Shown here in pieces: positions 9,077-18,099 of a stretch of DNA of 63,826 bases (position 1 is the stretch's first letter; every line of letters starts with the position of its first letter). The stretch is taken from the NCBI GenBank assembly GCA_017882045.1, contig JADGQF010000002.1:1-63826 (forward strand), given 5' to 3'. The translations under genes were made by a program, and so were the position numbers. The DNA comes from Anaerolineales bacterium. GTDB lineage: Bacteria; Chloroflexota; Anaerolineae; CG2-30-64-16. The notes beneath the pieces are model-generated. The model was not told where the DNA came from. It saw nothing but the letters and a program-made list of their open reading frames with translations, and ran no database searches.

Positions 9077-11122
9077 ATGGCACGCATTGGTGTCTTCGTA
9101 TGTCGCTGCGGTTCGAATATCGGCGCTACAGTGGACGTGAAAAAGGTAGTTGAAGCGCTCGGGCAGACGCCCGACGTGGTCTTCGCGACCGACTACATGT
9201 TCATGTGCTCTGAACCGGGCCAAACACTGATTCAGGACGCCATCCGAGACCACAACCTGGACCGCGTGGTAGTGGCCGCCTGCTCGCCAACGATGCACTT
9301 CAGGACCTTCTCGAGCGCGATCCAACGCGCGGGCCTCAACCCCTACATGCTCGAGATGGCCAATATCCGCGAGCAATGCTCCTGGGTGCACCCGGACAAA
9401 GCCGTTGGCACGCCCAAGGCGACCGATATCGTGCGCATGGCCGCGGCCAAGACGCGCTGGTTTGAGCCGCTCTACCCGCGCGAGATCGGCGTCACGCGGC
9501 GCGCGTTGGTGATCGGCGGCGGCGTGGCCGGTATCCAGGCTGCCCTTGACATTGCCAATGCCGGCGTACCTGTCGTCCTGGTCGAGCGCAGCCCATCCAT
9601 CGGCGGGCGCATGGCGCAGCTTGACAAGACCTTTCCCACCCTGGACTGCTCGGGCTGCATCTTGACCCCGCGCATGACGGAGGTCTCGCAGCACCCGAAC
9701 ATCACGCTCCGCACCTGGTCTGAGGTGGCGACAGTGCGCGGCTTTGTCGGTAACTTTGAAGTTGATATCCTGCAGAAGCCACGCTACATCGACGAGAGCA
9801 AGTGCACTGGCTGCGGCGAGTGCCTCACACGCTGTCCGTGGAAGGGTTTCCCGTTGGAGTTTGACGAGGGCCTGGGCACCCGTTCGGCCGTTTACCGGCC
9901 CTTTCCGCAGGCCGTGCCTAACAAGCCGGTAATAGATCCCGAGACTTGCATGGCGCTCAAGTCGATCGCTGAGGACGCCGACCGCCGCCCTGACCCGCTG
10001 ACGGGCGCCGCGCCCAAGCGCAAGCCCAAGTGCGGATTGTGCCAGAAGACCTGCCCGCGCGAGGCCGTCGATTTCTTCCAACAACCTAAGATCATGACCG
10101 AGAAGTTCGGCGCGGTCGTGCTTGCCAACGGTTTCCGCCTGTTCGATCCCACCGTTTACGGTGAGTATGGCTACGGACGCTATCCCGATGTGATTACTTC
10201 GATCCAGATGGAGCGGCTGATGAACGCCGCCGGCCCGACGGGCGGCGAGATCCGCCGGCCTTCCGACGGCAAACACCCGCGTAGCGTGGTCTTCCTGGCC
10301 TGTGTCGGCTCGCGCGACGAGCATGTCGGCCGGCCCTATTGCTCGAAGATCTGCTGCATGTATACGGCCAAGCACGCGATCATGCTCAAGGAGCACGACC
10401 CGCATGTGCAAACCTACGTGTTCTATATGGATGTGCGGGCCGGCGGCAAGGGCTACGACGAGTTCGTTCGCCGGGCCCAGGAGGAGTACGGCGCCTGCTA
10501 CATCCGCGGCCGCGTGTCCAAGATTTACCCGGATGGCGATCATCTGGTGGTGATGGGCGAAGACACGCTGATGGGCATGCCGGTTCAGGTCGAGGCCGAT
10601 ATGGTGGTGCTGGCCACCGGTGTGCAGCCGCAGGCGGATGCCGGCGACATGGCCCGCAAGCTGGGCATTTCCTACGACGGTTACGGTTTCATCAACGAGT
10701 CGCATCCCAAGCTCAACCCGGTGGAAAGCAACACCGCCGGCATCTTCGTGGCCGGGATGACCATCGGACCGAAGGACATTCCGGAGAGCGTCAGCCAGGC
10801 CAGCGCGGCCGCAGCCAAGGTGCTGGGCTTGCTCAGCCAGCCGACCATGCTCGGCGAAGCGATGATTTCCGCCGTCAGCCAGGCGCGCTGCACCGGCTGC
10901 TTCACCTGCGAGCAGGTCTGTCCATATAACGCGGTCGAGAGAGTGACCTTGCGCGACGGGCGCCAGGTAGCGCAGATCAATGAGGGTCTGTGCAAAGGCT
11001 GCGGTGTCTGTGCCACAGCTTGCCCTGGCAAGGTGATCAATCTGCGCGGCTTCAGCGACCAGGCGCTGCTGGCGCAAATGAACGCGCTGTTCACCCTTCC
11101 CGAAGTCGTGGCCGTGGACTAG
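9077..11122 (+). CDS. hdrA: Heterodisulfide reductase subunit A-like flavoprotein (HdrA)
   Basis: MARIGVFVCRCGSNIGATVDVKKVVE, RALVIGGGVAGIQAALDIANAGVPVVLVE, several CxxCxxCxxxCP motifs including the C-terminal pair. Confidence 0.95.
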   Translation: MARIGVFVCRCGSNIGATVDVKKVVEALGQTPDVVFATDYMFMCSEPGQTLIQDAIRDHNLDRVVVAACSPTMHFRTFSSAIQRAGLNPYMLEMANIREQCSWVHPDKAVGTPKATDIVRMAAAKTRWFEPLYPREIGVTRRALVIGGGVAGIQAALDIANAGVPVVLVERSPSIGGRMAQLDKTFPTLDCSGCILTPRMTEVSQHPNITLRTWSEVATVRGFVGNFEVDILQKPRYIDESKCTGCGECLTRCPWKGFPLEFDEGLGTRSAVYRPFPQAVPNKPVIDPETCMALKSIAEDADRRPDPLTGAAPKRKPKCGLCQKTCPREAVDFFQQPKIMTEKFGAVVLANGFRLFDPTVYGEYGYGRYPDVITSIQMERLMNAAGPTGGEIRRPSDGKHPRSVVFLACVGSRDEHVGRPYCSKICCMYTAKHAIMLKEHDPHVQTYVFYMDVRAGGKGYDEFVRRAQEEYGACYIRGRVSKIYPDGDHLVVMGEDTLMGMPVQVEADMVVLATGVQPQADAGDMARKLGISYDGYGFINESHPKLNPVESNTAGIFVAGMTIGPKDIPESVSQASAAAAKVLGLLSQPTMLGEAMISAVSQARCTGCFTCEQVCPYNAVERVTLRDGRQVAQINEGLCKGCGVCATACPGKVINLRGFSDQALLAQMNALFTLPEVVAVD

Positions 11123-11135
11123 CGATCAGCGAGAG

Positions 11136-11579
11136 ATGATAACTATGCCTGATACACCGTTCGAGCCCCGCATCGTTGGCTTTCTGTGCAACTGGTGCAG
11201 CTATGCCGGAGCCAACCTGGCCGGTACCAGCCGCATCCAGTACGAGCCGAACATTCGCATCATCCGCGTCCCTTGCAGCGGGCGCGTTGACCCGCTCTTC
11301 GTGGCCCGCGCGTTCCAGGAGGGCGCGGACGGGGTGATGGTGCTCGGCTGCCATCCCGGAGACTGCCATTACCGCGACGGCAACTACTATGCCCGCCGCC
11401 GCTTCAACCTGATGCATGGCTTCCTGGACTTCCTGGGCATCGACGAACGGCGCCTGAAGATCGATTGGGTGTCGGCAGCCGAAGGAAAGCGCTTCGCTCA
11501 GGTGGTGAGCCAGTTCACGGACCAGGTGCGAGACCTCGGTCCGGCCACGGTCCGCCAGCCGGCGGTGTTGGGTGGCTAG
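11136..11579 (+). CDS. flxD: MvhD/FlxD-like hydrogenase iron-sulfur (electron transfer) subunit
   Basis: RIVGFLCNWCSYAGANLAGTSRIQYEPNIRIIRVPCSGRVDPLFV, GVMVLGCHPGDCHYRDGNYYA. Confidence 0.9.
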   Translation: MITMPDTPFEPRIVGFLCNWCSYAGANLAGTSRIQYEPNIRIIRVPCSGRVDPLFVARAFQEGADGVMVLGCHPGDCHYRDGNYYARRRFNLMHGFLDFLGIDERRLKIDWVSAAEGKRFAQVVSQFTDQVRDLGPATVRQPAVLGG

Positions 11580-12474
11580 TGGGGAGGCGCCTTTGATCGA
11601 GCAAATCTGCTCCATTGCCGAGCAAATCCTGGCAGACAAGACTGTGGATGTGGTGATCGGCTACGAGGCCGGCACCCGCGGCGCGGTGCGCCCGGCGTTC
11701 ATCCGCTCGGCTGCCGAAGCCGGACGCCTGGTCTGGAACGATGCTTGCACACATAACCTGGCCAACTACGTGCGCGAGAAACACGTGTCGCCCAAGAAGG
11801 GCGCCCCGCCGGCCAAAGTGGGCGTGATCCTGAAAGCCTGTGACGCGCGCGCTCTCAACGTCCTGCTGCGCGACAACCAGGCGCCGCGCGCCGACCTGTA
11901 CCTGATCGGCGTCGCCTGCCAGGGTATGCGCCAGAACAGCGGCTTCGCCGGGCGCGACCTGGGTGACCTGGAGCTGCGCTGCCAGGACTGCGCCGAGCGA
12001 GTGCCGGCCGGCTGCGACGTCGTCGTTGGTGAGGCCCCGGCCGCAGGAGTCGCGCCGGCTTCGGCGATCGCGCGTGAGCTCGATCGTCTCGCCGCGCTTT
12101 CGCCCGCCGAGCGTCAGGCCTTCTGGGATGCCGAGTTCGCGCGCTGCCTGCGCTGTTATGCCTGCCGCCAGGCCTGCCCGGCCTGCTACTGCGTCGAATG
12201 CACCGCCGAGCAACTGGAGCCAAGCTGGATCGGCGTCGCCATCCGCACTCCCGAGAAGCGCTTCTTCCATACGATGCGAGCCTATCACCTGGCCGGGCGC
12301 TGCGCCGGCTGTGACGAATGTGCCCGCGTCTGCCCGGTGGGCGTGCGCCTGGACCTGCTCAATGCCTGGTTCCGGCGTGAGATCGAGGGCACCTACGGCT
12401 ACCGGGCCGGCCAGGATGCTACCACGCCTGCGCCGCTGGCCAGCTTCGTGCCCAGCGAGAGCCTGGATCTCTAA
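11572..12474 (+). CDS. FlxC-like 4Fe-4S dicluster protein
   Basis: CLRCYACRQACPACYCVECT and CAGCDECARVCPVGVRLDLL; located between MvhD-like and AsrA/B-like genes as in flxABCD loci. Confidence 0.75.
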   Translation: MASGEAPLIEQICSIAEQILADKTVDVVIGYEAGTRGAVRPAFIRSAAEAGRLVWNDACTHNLANYVREKHVSPKKGAPPAKVGVILKACDARALNVLLRDNQAPRADLYLIGVACQGMRQNSGFAGRDLGDLELRCQDCAERVPAGCDVVVGEAPAAGVAPASAIARELDRLAALSPAERQAFWDAEFARCLRCYACRQACPACYCVECTAEQLEPSWIGVAIRTPEKRFFHTMRAYHLAGRCAGCDECARVCPVGVRLDLLNAWFRREIEGTYGYRAGQDATTPAPLASFVPSESLDL

Positions 12475-12484
12475 CGGAGTGACT

Positions 12485-13534
12485 ATGAACTTCATCACCG
12501 ACGCGCAGCTACGTGGCTGGTTGGCCCAACTGATCGCCGAAAGCACCGTCATCGCACCCCGCCGGGCCGGCGAGGATCTGCTGCTTTATCAGCCGGTTGA
12601 GGACCCGGATGCGATCTGCTACGATTTTGGTCGCAGCACCGTGTCACCCCGGGAATTCTTCCTGCCGGCCACAGAGGCGCTCCTGACGGTGGAACGCGTC
12701 CGGCAGGCGACCGCCGGGGACGGGGCGACCGCGGGAAACGCGACGGTGGCCGGGCAGTGGGAAGTGAAGCTCACGGAGCCTCATTTGCAGCATGACCAGG
12801 TCTTGTTCGCCGTGCGACCCTGCGACGTGCACGCGCTGACCGCCCTGGATGCGCTAATGCTGAAGGAGCCGGCGGACGCCTATTATGCAGAGCGCCGTGC
12901 CCGCACGACCCTGATCGGCCTGGCCTGCGAGCAGATGGGCCCCAGTTGCTTCTGCACCAGCCTGGGCCTCTCCCCCGACGACGGCGCCGGTATGGACGTG
13001 ATGCTTTACCGCGCCGACGGCGGATATATCCTGGAAATACTGACGGACAAGGGCCGGGTTGCCCTGGCAAGCCAGGCGCCGGTTGACTTCGAAGGATCCC
13101 GACCGCAGCGCGCGTGGCCGGAGGCCGCTTATCAGGTGCCGCCGCGGGCAGTCTGGACGGAGCGCTTCAACGATCCCTACTGGGCAAGCTTGGCCGAGCG
13201 CTGCTTGAGCTGCAAAATCTGTTCTTACATTTGCCCGACCTGCCGTTGCTTCGATGTCCGTGACTATACCGTCGCCCAGGCCGCCGGCTACCAAAAGATT
13301 GAGCGCCTGCGCTGCTGGGACTCGTGCATGGCTGAAGGCTACCGGCGCATTGCAGGCGGACACAACCCGCGTGCGGCCAAGGCCCAGCGCTTGCGCAACC
13401 GCTTCTACTGTAAATTCGACTATTACCCCGCCGACTTCGGGCCTTTGGCCTGTGTCGGCTGCGGTCGCTGCGTGGACCAGTGCCCGGTCAACGTGGACAT
13501 CACCGAGGTCTTGCAGGACGTTGCCGCGAGGTAG
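12485..13534 (+). CDS. FlxB / anaerobic sulfite reductase subunit A-like 4Fe-4S protein
   Basis: FAVRPCDVHALTALDALML, CLSCKICSYICPTCRCFDV, CVGCGRCVDQCPVNVDITEVL. Confidence 0.8.
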   Translation: MNFITDAQLRGWLAQLIAESTVIAPRRAGEDLLLYQPVEDPDAICYDFGRSTVSPREFFLPATEALLTVERVRQATAGDGATAGNATVAGQWEVKLTEPHLQHDQVLFAVRPCDVHALTALDALMLKEPADAYYAERRARTTLIGLACEQMGPSCFCTSLGLSPDDGAGMDVMLYRADGGYILEILTDKGRVALASQAPVDFEGSRPQRAWPEAAYQVPPRAVWTERFNDPYWASLAERCLSCKICSYICPTCRCFDVRDYTVAQAAGYQKIERLRCWDSCMAEGYRRIAGGHNPRAAKAQRLRNRFYCKFDYYPADFGPLACVGCGRCVDQCPVNVDITEVLQDVAAR

Positions 13535-13537
13535 AGC

Positions 13538-14371
13538 ATGATAGACAATCCGTATCTTCCCCATCTAGGACACCTGACCGCCGTCGAGCCGCTGGGTACG
13601 GGCATCAAGCTGTTCAAAGTGCAGTTCGATGACCCTGCGGTGGCCCGCCAGTTTGTGTACGAGCCGGGACAGTTCGGTTTTCTCTCGGCGTTCGGCGTCG
13701 GCGAGGCCCCATTCGGCATTACCTCGGTGGCCGGCATCGACCAGACCGTGGATTTTGCCGTAGCCAAGGTGGGCACCGTAACCCACGCCTTACACGAGAT
13801 GAACCCCGGCGACGTCGTGGGTGTGCGCGGGCCGATGGGCAACTGTTTTCCCATGCCAGAGATCAAGGGCAAGAACGTGATCGTGCTCGGCGGCGGCATC
13901 GGCGGTGCACCCCTGCGGCCCGTGATCACCTCCATCTTGAACGATCGTGATAACTACGGTAACCTCAGCATCCTATGGGCCGCGCGGAATCCCAGCCTGC
14001 TCGTCTTTACCGATGAATACGATGTCTGGCGCCAGGCGCCGCGGACCCAGTTGCATCTGACTGTCGACGAGGGCAACGCCAGTTGGTCAGGCCACGTCGG
14101 TCTGATCACGCAATTGCTGCAGAAGGTGGCCCCTTCGCCCGACAACGCTACGGTCATCATCTGCGGCCCGCCGATCATGATCCATTTTGCGATCATCGAG
14201 CTGCAAAAAATGGACTTTACATCCGAGCAGATCATCACGACCCTCGAAGCCAAGATGAAATGCGGCATAGGCAAGTGTGGCCGCTGCAATATGGGCGAGA
14301 AGTATGTCTGCCTTCACGGCCCCGTGTTCCGCCACTCGGAGATCAAGGACTTTCTGGAAAGCTTTGTTTGA
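13538..14371 (+). CDS. FlxA / AsrB-like FAD- and NAD(P)-binding oxidoreductase
   Basis: FVYEPGQFGFLSAFGVGEAPFGITS, NVIVLGGGIGGAPLRPVI, VIICGPPIMIHFAI, MKCGIGKCGRCNMGEKYVCLHGPVF. Confidence 0.87.
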   Translation: MIDNPYLPHLGHLTAVEPLGTGIKLFKVQFDDPAVARQFVYEPGQFGFLSAFGVGEAPFGITSVAGIDQTVDFAVAKVGTVTHALHEMNPGDVVGVRGPMGNCFPMPEIKGKNVIVLGGGIGGAPLRPVITSILNDRDNYGNLSILWAARNPSLLVFTDEYDVWRQAPRTQLHLTVDEGNASWSGHVGLITQLLQKVAPSPDNATVIICGPPIMIHFAIIELQKMDFTSEQIITTLEAKMKCGIGKCGRCNMGEKYVCLHGPVFRHSEIKDFLESFV

Positions 14372-14417
14372 CGGGCAGGTTGACGAAATATGCCGCAAAA
14401 CCTCGAAAGAAGTATGT

Positions 14418-14780
14418 ATGCGCCTGAGCGAAATCCTTGCTATCACGCAGGCCGAGTGCCTGTCGCCTGACGCCGACCTGGATCGGGAAGTCAATGGCGT
14501 CTTTGCGTCTGATCTCATGAGCGACGTGTTGCGCTATGATCTGGCCGAGGGACTGCTGATCACCGGCCTGGCGAACCCGCAGGCGATACGAACGGCCGAG
14601 ATGGCCGACGCGACTGCTGTCCTGCTGGCGCGCGGTAAGGTGCCCCCACCCGAGATGATGCAGTTGGCGGAAGAGACCGATATTCCGCTGCTGAGCACGC
14701 ACATCACCATGTTCGAGACCTGCGGCCGGCTGTACGTGGCCGGGCTGCCCGCCGCCATTCCGCATAACGGGCGCGCATGA
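14418..14780 (+). CDS. DRTGG-domain-like protein
   Basis: 121-codon ORF MRLSEILAITQAECLSPDADLDREVNGVFASDLMSDVL...; overlaps the next gene by ATGA; similar in layout to 15709-16047. Confidence 0.75.
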   Translation: MRLSEILAITQAECLSPDADLDREVNGVFASDLMSDVLRYDLAEGLLITGLANPQAIRTAEMADATAVLLARGKVPPPEMMQLAEETDIPLLSTHITMFETCGRLYVAGLPAAIPHNGRA

Positions 14781-15712
14781 CCTCTACCCCTGAAGTCTAT
14801 AAGGCCCAGGAACTGCTCTACGAGCTGAAGATTGGCGACGTGATGATCCGCCGTGTCATCACGGTCGAGCCGGGCACGCGCATGCGTGATTTCAAGAATT
14901 TGATGCGCGATAACCGTATCTCGGGCACGCCGGTGGTTGAAGACGGGAAGCTGGCCGGCATTGTCAGCATCGAGGACCTGATCCGGGCCTTAGAGCAGCG
15001 CGACATGGACGCGCCGGTCAGCCAGTTTATGACGACCCAGCTCCACACCGTCGACGAGCACGATTCGGTCGGCCGGGCCTTGAAGAAATTCGCCCAGACC
15101 CGGGTCGGCCGCCTGCCCGTTGTGGACGAGCAGGGTGGGCTGGTGGGCATCATCACGCCGGACGACGTCACGCGCGGCGTGCTCAAGGCGCTGCAGAACG
15201 CTTACCATGAGGAAGAGGTGCGCCGCTACCGGGCCAGCCACATCTTTGAGGATATCGCCTCCGACAAGACCAGCCTGGTGTTGCGCTACAATGTCCCGCT
15301 GCGCGATTTCGACCAGGCCGGGCGGGCTTCGAGCCAACTCAAACAAACGCTTAACCGCCTGGGCATCCATCCGCGCATCGTACGCCGGGTCGCGATCGTA
15401 TCGTATGAGGCTGAGATGAACATCGTCATCCACAGCACCACCGGCGGTACGTTGGTAGGCGAGGTGACGCCGACGGCCATCTCCTTGCTGGCCGTCGATC
15501 AGGGGCCCGGCATCCCCGACATCAAGCTGGCCCAGCAACCCGGTTTCTCTACCGCGCCGGATTGGATTCGCGAGATGGGGTTTGGCGCCGGGATGGGCCT
15601 GGCCAATATTAAATCCGTCGCCGACGATATGCACGTGACCTCGTTGGTCGGCGAGGGCACGAAATTGACTGCCGTCATCTACCTGAACCCATCAGAAGGG
15701 AAAGCCGAATGA
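14777..15712 (+). CDS. CBS-domain pair fused to HATPase (serine kinase/anti-sigma-like)
   Basis: DVMIRRVITVEPGTRMRDFKNLMRDNRISGTPVVEDGKLAGIVSIEDLIRA (CBS) and DQGPGIPDIKLAQQ...GFGAGMGLANIKSVADDMHVTSLVGEGTKLTAVIYL (HATPase). Confidence 0.85.
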   Translation: MTSTPEVYKAQELLYELKIGDVMIRRVITVEPGTRMRDFKNLMRDNRISGTPVVEDGKLAGIVSIEDLIRALEQRDMDAPVSQFMTTQLHTVDEHDSVGRALKKFAQTRVGRLPVVDEQGGLVGIITPDDVTRGVLKALQNAYHEEEVRRYRASHIFEDIASDKTSLVLRYNVPLRDFDQAGRASSQLKQTLNRLGIHPRIVRRVAIVSYEAEMNIVIHSTTGGTLVGEVTPTAISLLAVDQGPGIPDIKLAQQPGFSTAPDWIREMGFGAGMGLANIKSVADDMHVTSLVGEGTKLTAVIYLNPSEGKAE

Positions 15713-16047
15713 AGCTGAGCGAGATTGTGCGGAAACTGGACTTGAACGTGCAGGCCGGCGAGGACGCACTGGACATCGAGGTCACCGGTGGTTACGCCGC
15801 CGACCTGTTGAGTTGCGCCATGGCCGGCGCCCGCCGCGGTAACCTCTGGGTGACTCTGCAGGGCCATCTCAATGTGATCGCCATTGCCACCCTGGACGAA
15901 CTGGCCGGCGTGATCGTCAGCGAAAGCAAACCTGTTGCTCACGACGCGCTCGCCAAGGCGCAGGAAGAACACCTGCCCATCCTTACTACCTCGATGACGA
16001 CGTTTGAGGTGGCCGGCCGGCTCTGGGAGATCGGGATAAGGGTGTAG
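15709..16047 (+). CDS. DRTGG-domain-like protein
   Basis: MKLSEIVRKLDLNVQAGEDALDIEVTGGYAADLLSCAMAGARRGNLWVTLQGHLNVIAIA; ATGA overlap with preceding gene. Confidence 0.78.
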   Translation: MKLSEIVRKLDLNVQAGEDALDIEVTGGYAADLLSCAMAGARRGNLWVTLQGHLNVIAIATLDELAGVIVSESKPVAHDALAKAQEEHLPILTTSMTTFEVAGRLWEIGIRV

Positions 16048-16052
16048 GCCAC

Positions 16053-16868
16053 ATGTCTCCCAGGACGGACCCTGGGCCAGGACGGGCGGCGCCACTTGCC
16101 TCTGCGGCCGGTGCGCAGATCCAGGGTCCGGGTCCGGCCATACTGGCCGACCTCCACCTTCACACCGTTCTTTCGCCCTGTGCCGAGGTGGAGATGATCC
16201 CGCCGCTGATCGTCCGCCAGGCGCTGGCCCTGGGCCTGCGCCTGATCGCGGTCACCGACCATAACGCGGCCGGCAACTGCTCGGCGGTGATGCGCGCCGC
16301 GGCGGGGAGTGGACTGGCGGTCCTACCGGGCATGGAAGTACAGACCAGCGAAGAGATCCATGTCCTGTGCCTGTTCGATACGCTCGAGCAGGTCTTGACC
16401 TGGCAGGGCACTGTATTCGATCACCTGCCCGACCGGCCCAACCCGGAAGACGTGCTCGGCGCCCAGTACCTGGTCGACGCCGAGGGCGATTACCTGCGTA
16501 CTGAAACTCGTTTGCTTCTCACCTCCAGTGATCTGTCCCTGGACGAGGTGGTACGGCGGGTACGTGCCCTGGGCGGCCTCCCCATCCCGGCCCACATCGA
16601 CCGGCCTTCCTTCAGCCTGCTGGCCAACCTGGGTTTCGTGCCACCGGCCCTCGACGTTCCGGCGCTGGAGCTCTTCCGGCTTACCGACCCTGCGGCGGCC
16701 ATCACACGGCAGCCCGAGCTTGCCGGCTGGCCGCTTATCCGCGACAGCGATGCGCACCAACTGAACGAAATGGCCGCGCGCCTGCAGCTTACCCTTGCCG
16801 CTCCCACGGTTGGCGAACTGGCACTGGCCTTGGCCCATCGAAACGGCCGAGCGTTTTCACTGGTTTAG
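16053..16868 (+). CDS. PHP-domain metal-dependent phosphoesterase
   Basis: ILADLHLHTVLSPCAEVEM, LGLRLIAVTDHNAAGNC, ALGGLPIPAHIDRPSFSLL, LIRDSDAH. Confidence 0.87.
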   Translation: MSPRTDPGPGRAAPLASAAGAQIQGPGPAILADLHLHTVLSPCAEVEMIPPLIVRQALALGLRLIAVTDHNAAGNCSAVMRAAAGSGLAVLPGMEVQTSEEIHVLCLFDTLEQVLTWQGTVFDHLPDRPNPEDVLGAQYLVDAEGDYLRTETRLLLTSSDLSLDEVVRRVRALGGLPIPAHIDRPSFSLLANLGFVPPALDVPALELFRLTDPAAAITRQPELAGWPLIRDSDAHQLNEMAARLQLTLAAPTVGELALALAHRNGRAFSLV

Positions 16869-16971
16869 AAGCGGAGGTCAGGGCCTCTTCTGCGCCCGGT
16901 GCACTCGCCCGCGTTCCCATACACGTTCTTTGGCGCGGGATATGATTAGCATCATGGTCCCAGCTTACCCC

Positions 16972-17013
16972 AGGTGATATTGTTCGTGCCGATAGTAAGT
17001 GATATTGTTCACG
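16972..17013. promoter_or_regulatory. Pair of direct-repeat operators: AGGTGATATTGTTCGTG and AAGTGATATTGTTCACG
   Basis: GTGATATTGTTC at 16974-16985 and 16999-17010 (25-bp period); second copy is a GTGA-N6-TCAC dyad like 6964-6980. Confidence 0.55.
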
Positions 17014-17130
17014 GATATTGACCACACCCAGGCGGAGATCCGTGGGTGGACGGCAGGTCGTCCGGCGCCGGGTTGGCTTACCTTGCAGGCATGATGGGCC
17101 CACGAGCGCTGGCTGGAAACAGGTGCGACG

Positions 17131-17700
17131 GTGCGCGAGTTAGCCTTGCACGTGCTGGACATTTTAGAGAATGCGGTGGAGGCCGGCGCCACCCGGGTCG
17201 AGCTGACGATCGAAGAAGATCAGCCGGGGGGTTGGCTGACGATTACGATACGCGACAACGGCCGCGGCATGGACGCGGCTACTCTCGCGCAAGTCACCAG
17301 CCCGTTCTTTACCACGCGCAATACGCGCCATGTGGGGTTGGGCCTGCCGCTGTTCGCAGCCGCAGCCGAACGAGCCGGCGGCCAATTGGTTGTCGAATCC
17401 GCGCCCGGCCGGGGCACGACAGTGCTGGCGACCTTCGGCTGTTTTCATCCGGATCGCCAACCCCTGGGCGACCTGCCCGGCACGCTGTTGGCCTTCTTGC
17501 TGTCGCAGCAAGCACCAGATCTGCACTACCACCACCGGGTGGATGAAGACGCTTTTGACTTTGACACGGTTGATATCCGGACGGCCCTTGGCGACGTCCC
17601 GCTCTCGAACCCCACCGTCCGTTGGTGGCTGGCCGGCTTCCTTCAGGAAGGTGAGGCGGAGATGGCGGCGGCCCGTTGGGAGATCGCCGTCGGATTCTAA
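17131..17700 (+). CDS. HATPase-domain protein (histidine kinase/RsbW-like ATPase)
   Basis: VRELALHVLDILENAVEAGATRVELTIEED...ITIRDNGRGMDAATLAQVTSPFFTTRNTRHVGLGLPLFAAAAERAGGQL. Confidence 0.85.
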   Translation: MRELALHVLDILENAVEAGATRVELTIEEDQPGGWLTITIRDNGRGMDAATLAQVTSPFFTTRNTRHVGLGLPLFAAAAERAGGQLVVESAPGRGTTVLATFGCFHPDRQPLGDLPGTLLAFLLSQQAPDLHYHHRVDEDAFDFDTVDIRTALGDVPLSNPTVRWWLAGFLQEGEAEMAAARWEIAVGF

Positions 17701-17713
17701 GAGGAGTATTTGA

Positions 17714-18094
17714 ATGCCAAAACTGAAAACCCTTGACGATCTCAAGCGCGTGCGTGAAGAGGCGCAACAGTCCATGAAGGTCCGCATGGACACGGGCACG
17801 ACTATCACCGTCGGCATGGGGACCTGCGGCATTGCAGCAGGCGCACGCGAGACCATGCACGCCATCCTGGAAGAACTGGCCAAACGCAACATCGACGCCC
17901 ATGTGACTACCGTCGGTTGCATCGGCATGTGCGTGCGTGAGCCCCTGGTCGACATCGAGCAGGCCGGCCAACCCCGCATCACCTACGCCAATGTCAAGCC
18001 CGACATGATCCCGCACCTGATCGAGGAACACTTGATCAAGAACAAGCCGGTCGAGGAGTGGGTCATCGGGCGCATCGCGCAAGCGGGAGCATAA
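17714..18094 (+). CDS. HndB-like (2Fe-2S) ferredoxin domain protein
   Basis: VRMDTGTTITVGMGTCGIAAGARETMHAI...VTTVGCIGMCVREPLVDIE, thioredoxin-like [2Fe-2S] fold pattern. Confidence 0.82.
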   Translation: MPKLKTLDDLKRVREEAQQSMKVRMDTGTTITVGMGTCGIAAGARETMHAILEELAKRNIDAHVTTVGCIGMCVREPLVDIEQAGQPRITYANVKPDMIPHLIEEHLIKNKPVEEWVIGRIAQAGA

Positions 18095-18099
18095 TAACC

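Noticed and set aside
9014-11077. 687-aa minus-strand ORF opposite hdrA
   Set aside because: Shadow ORF from high-GC codon bias; no recognisable motifs, while the plus strand encodes clear HdrA.
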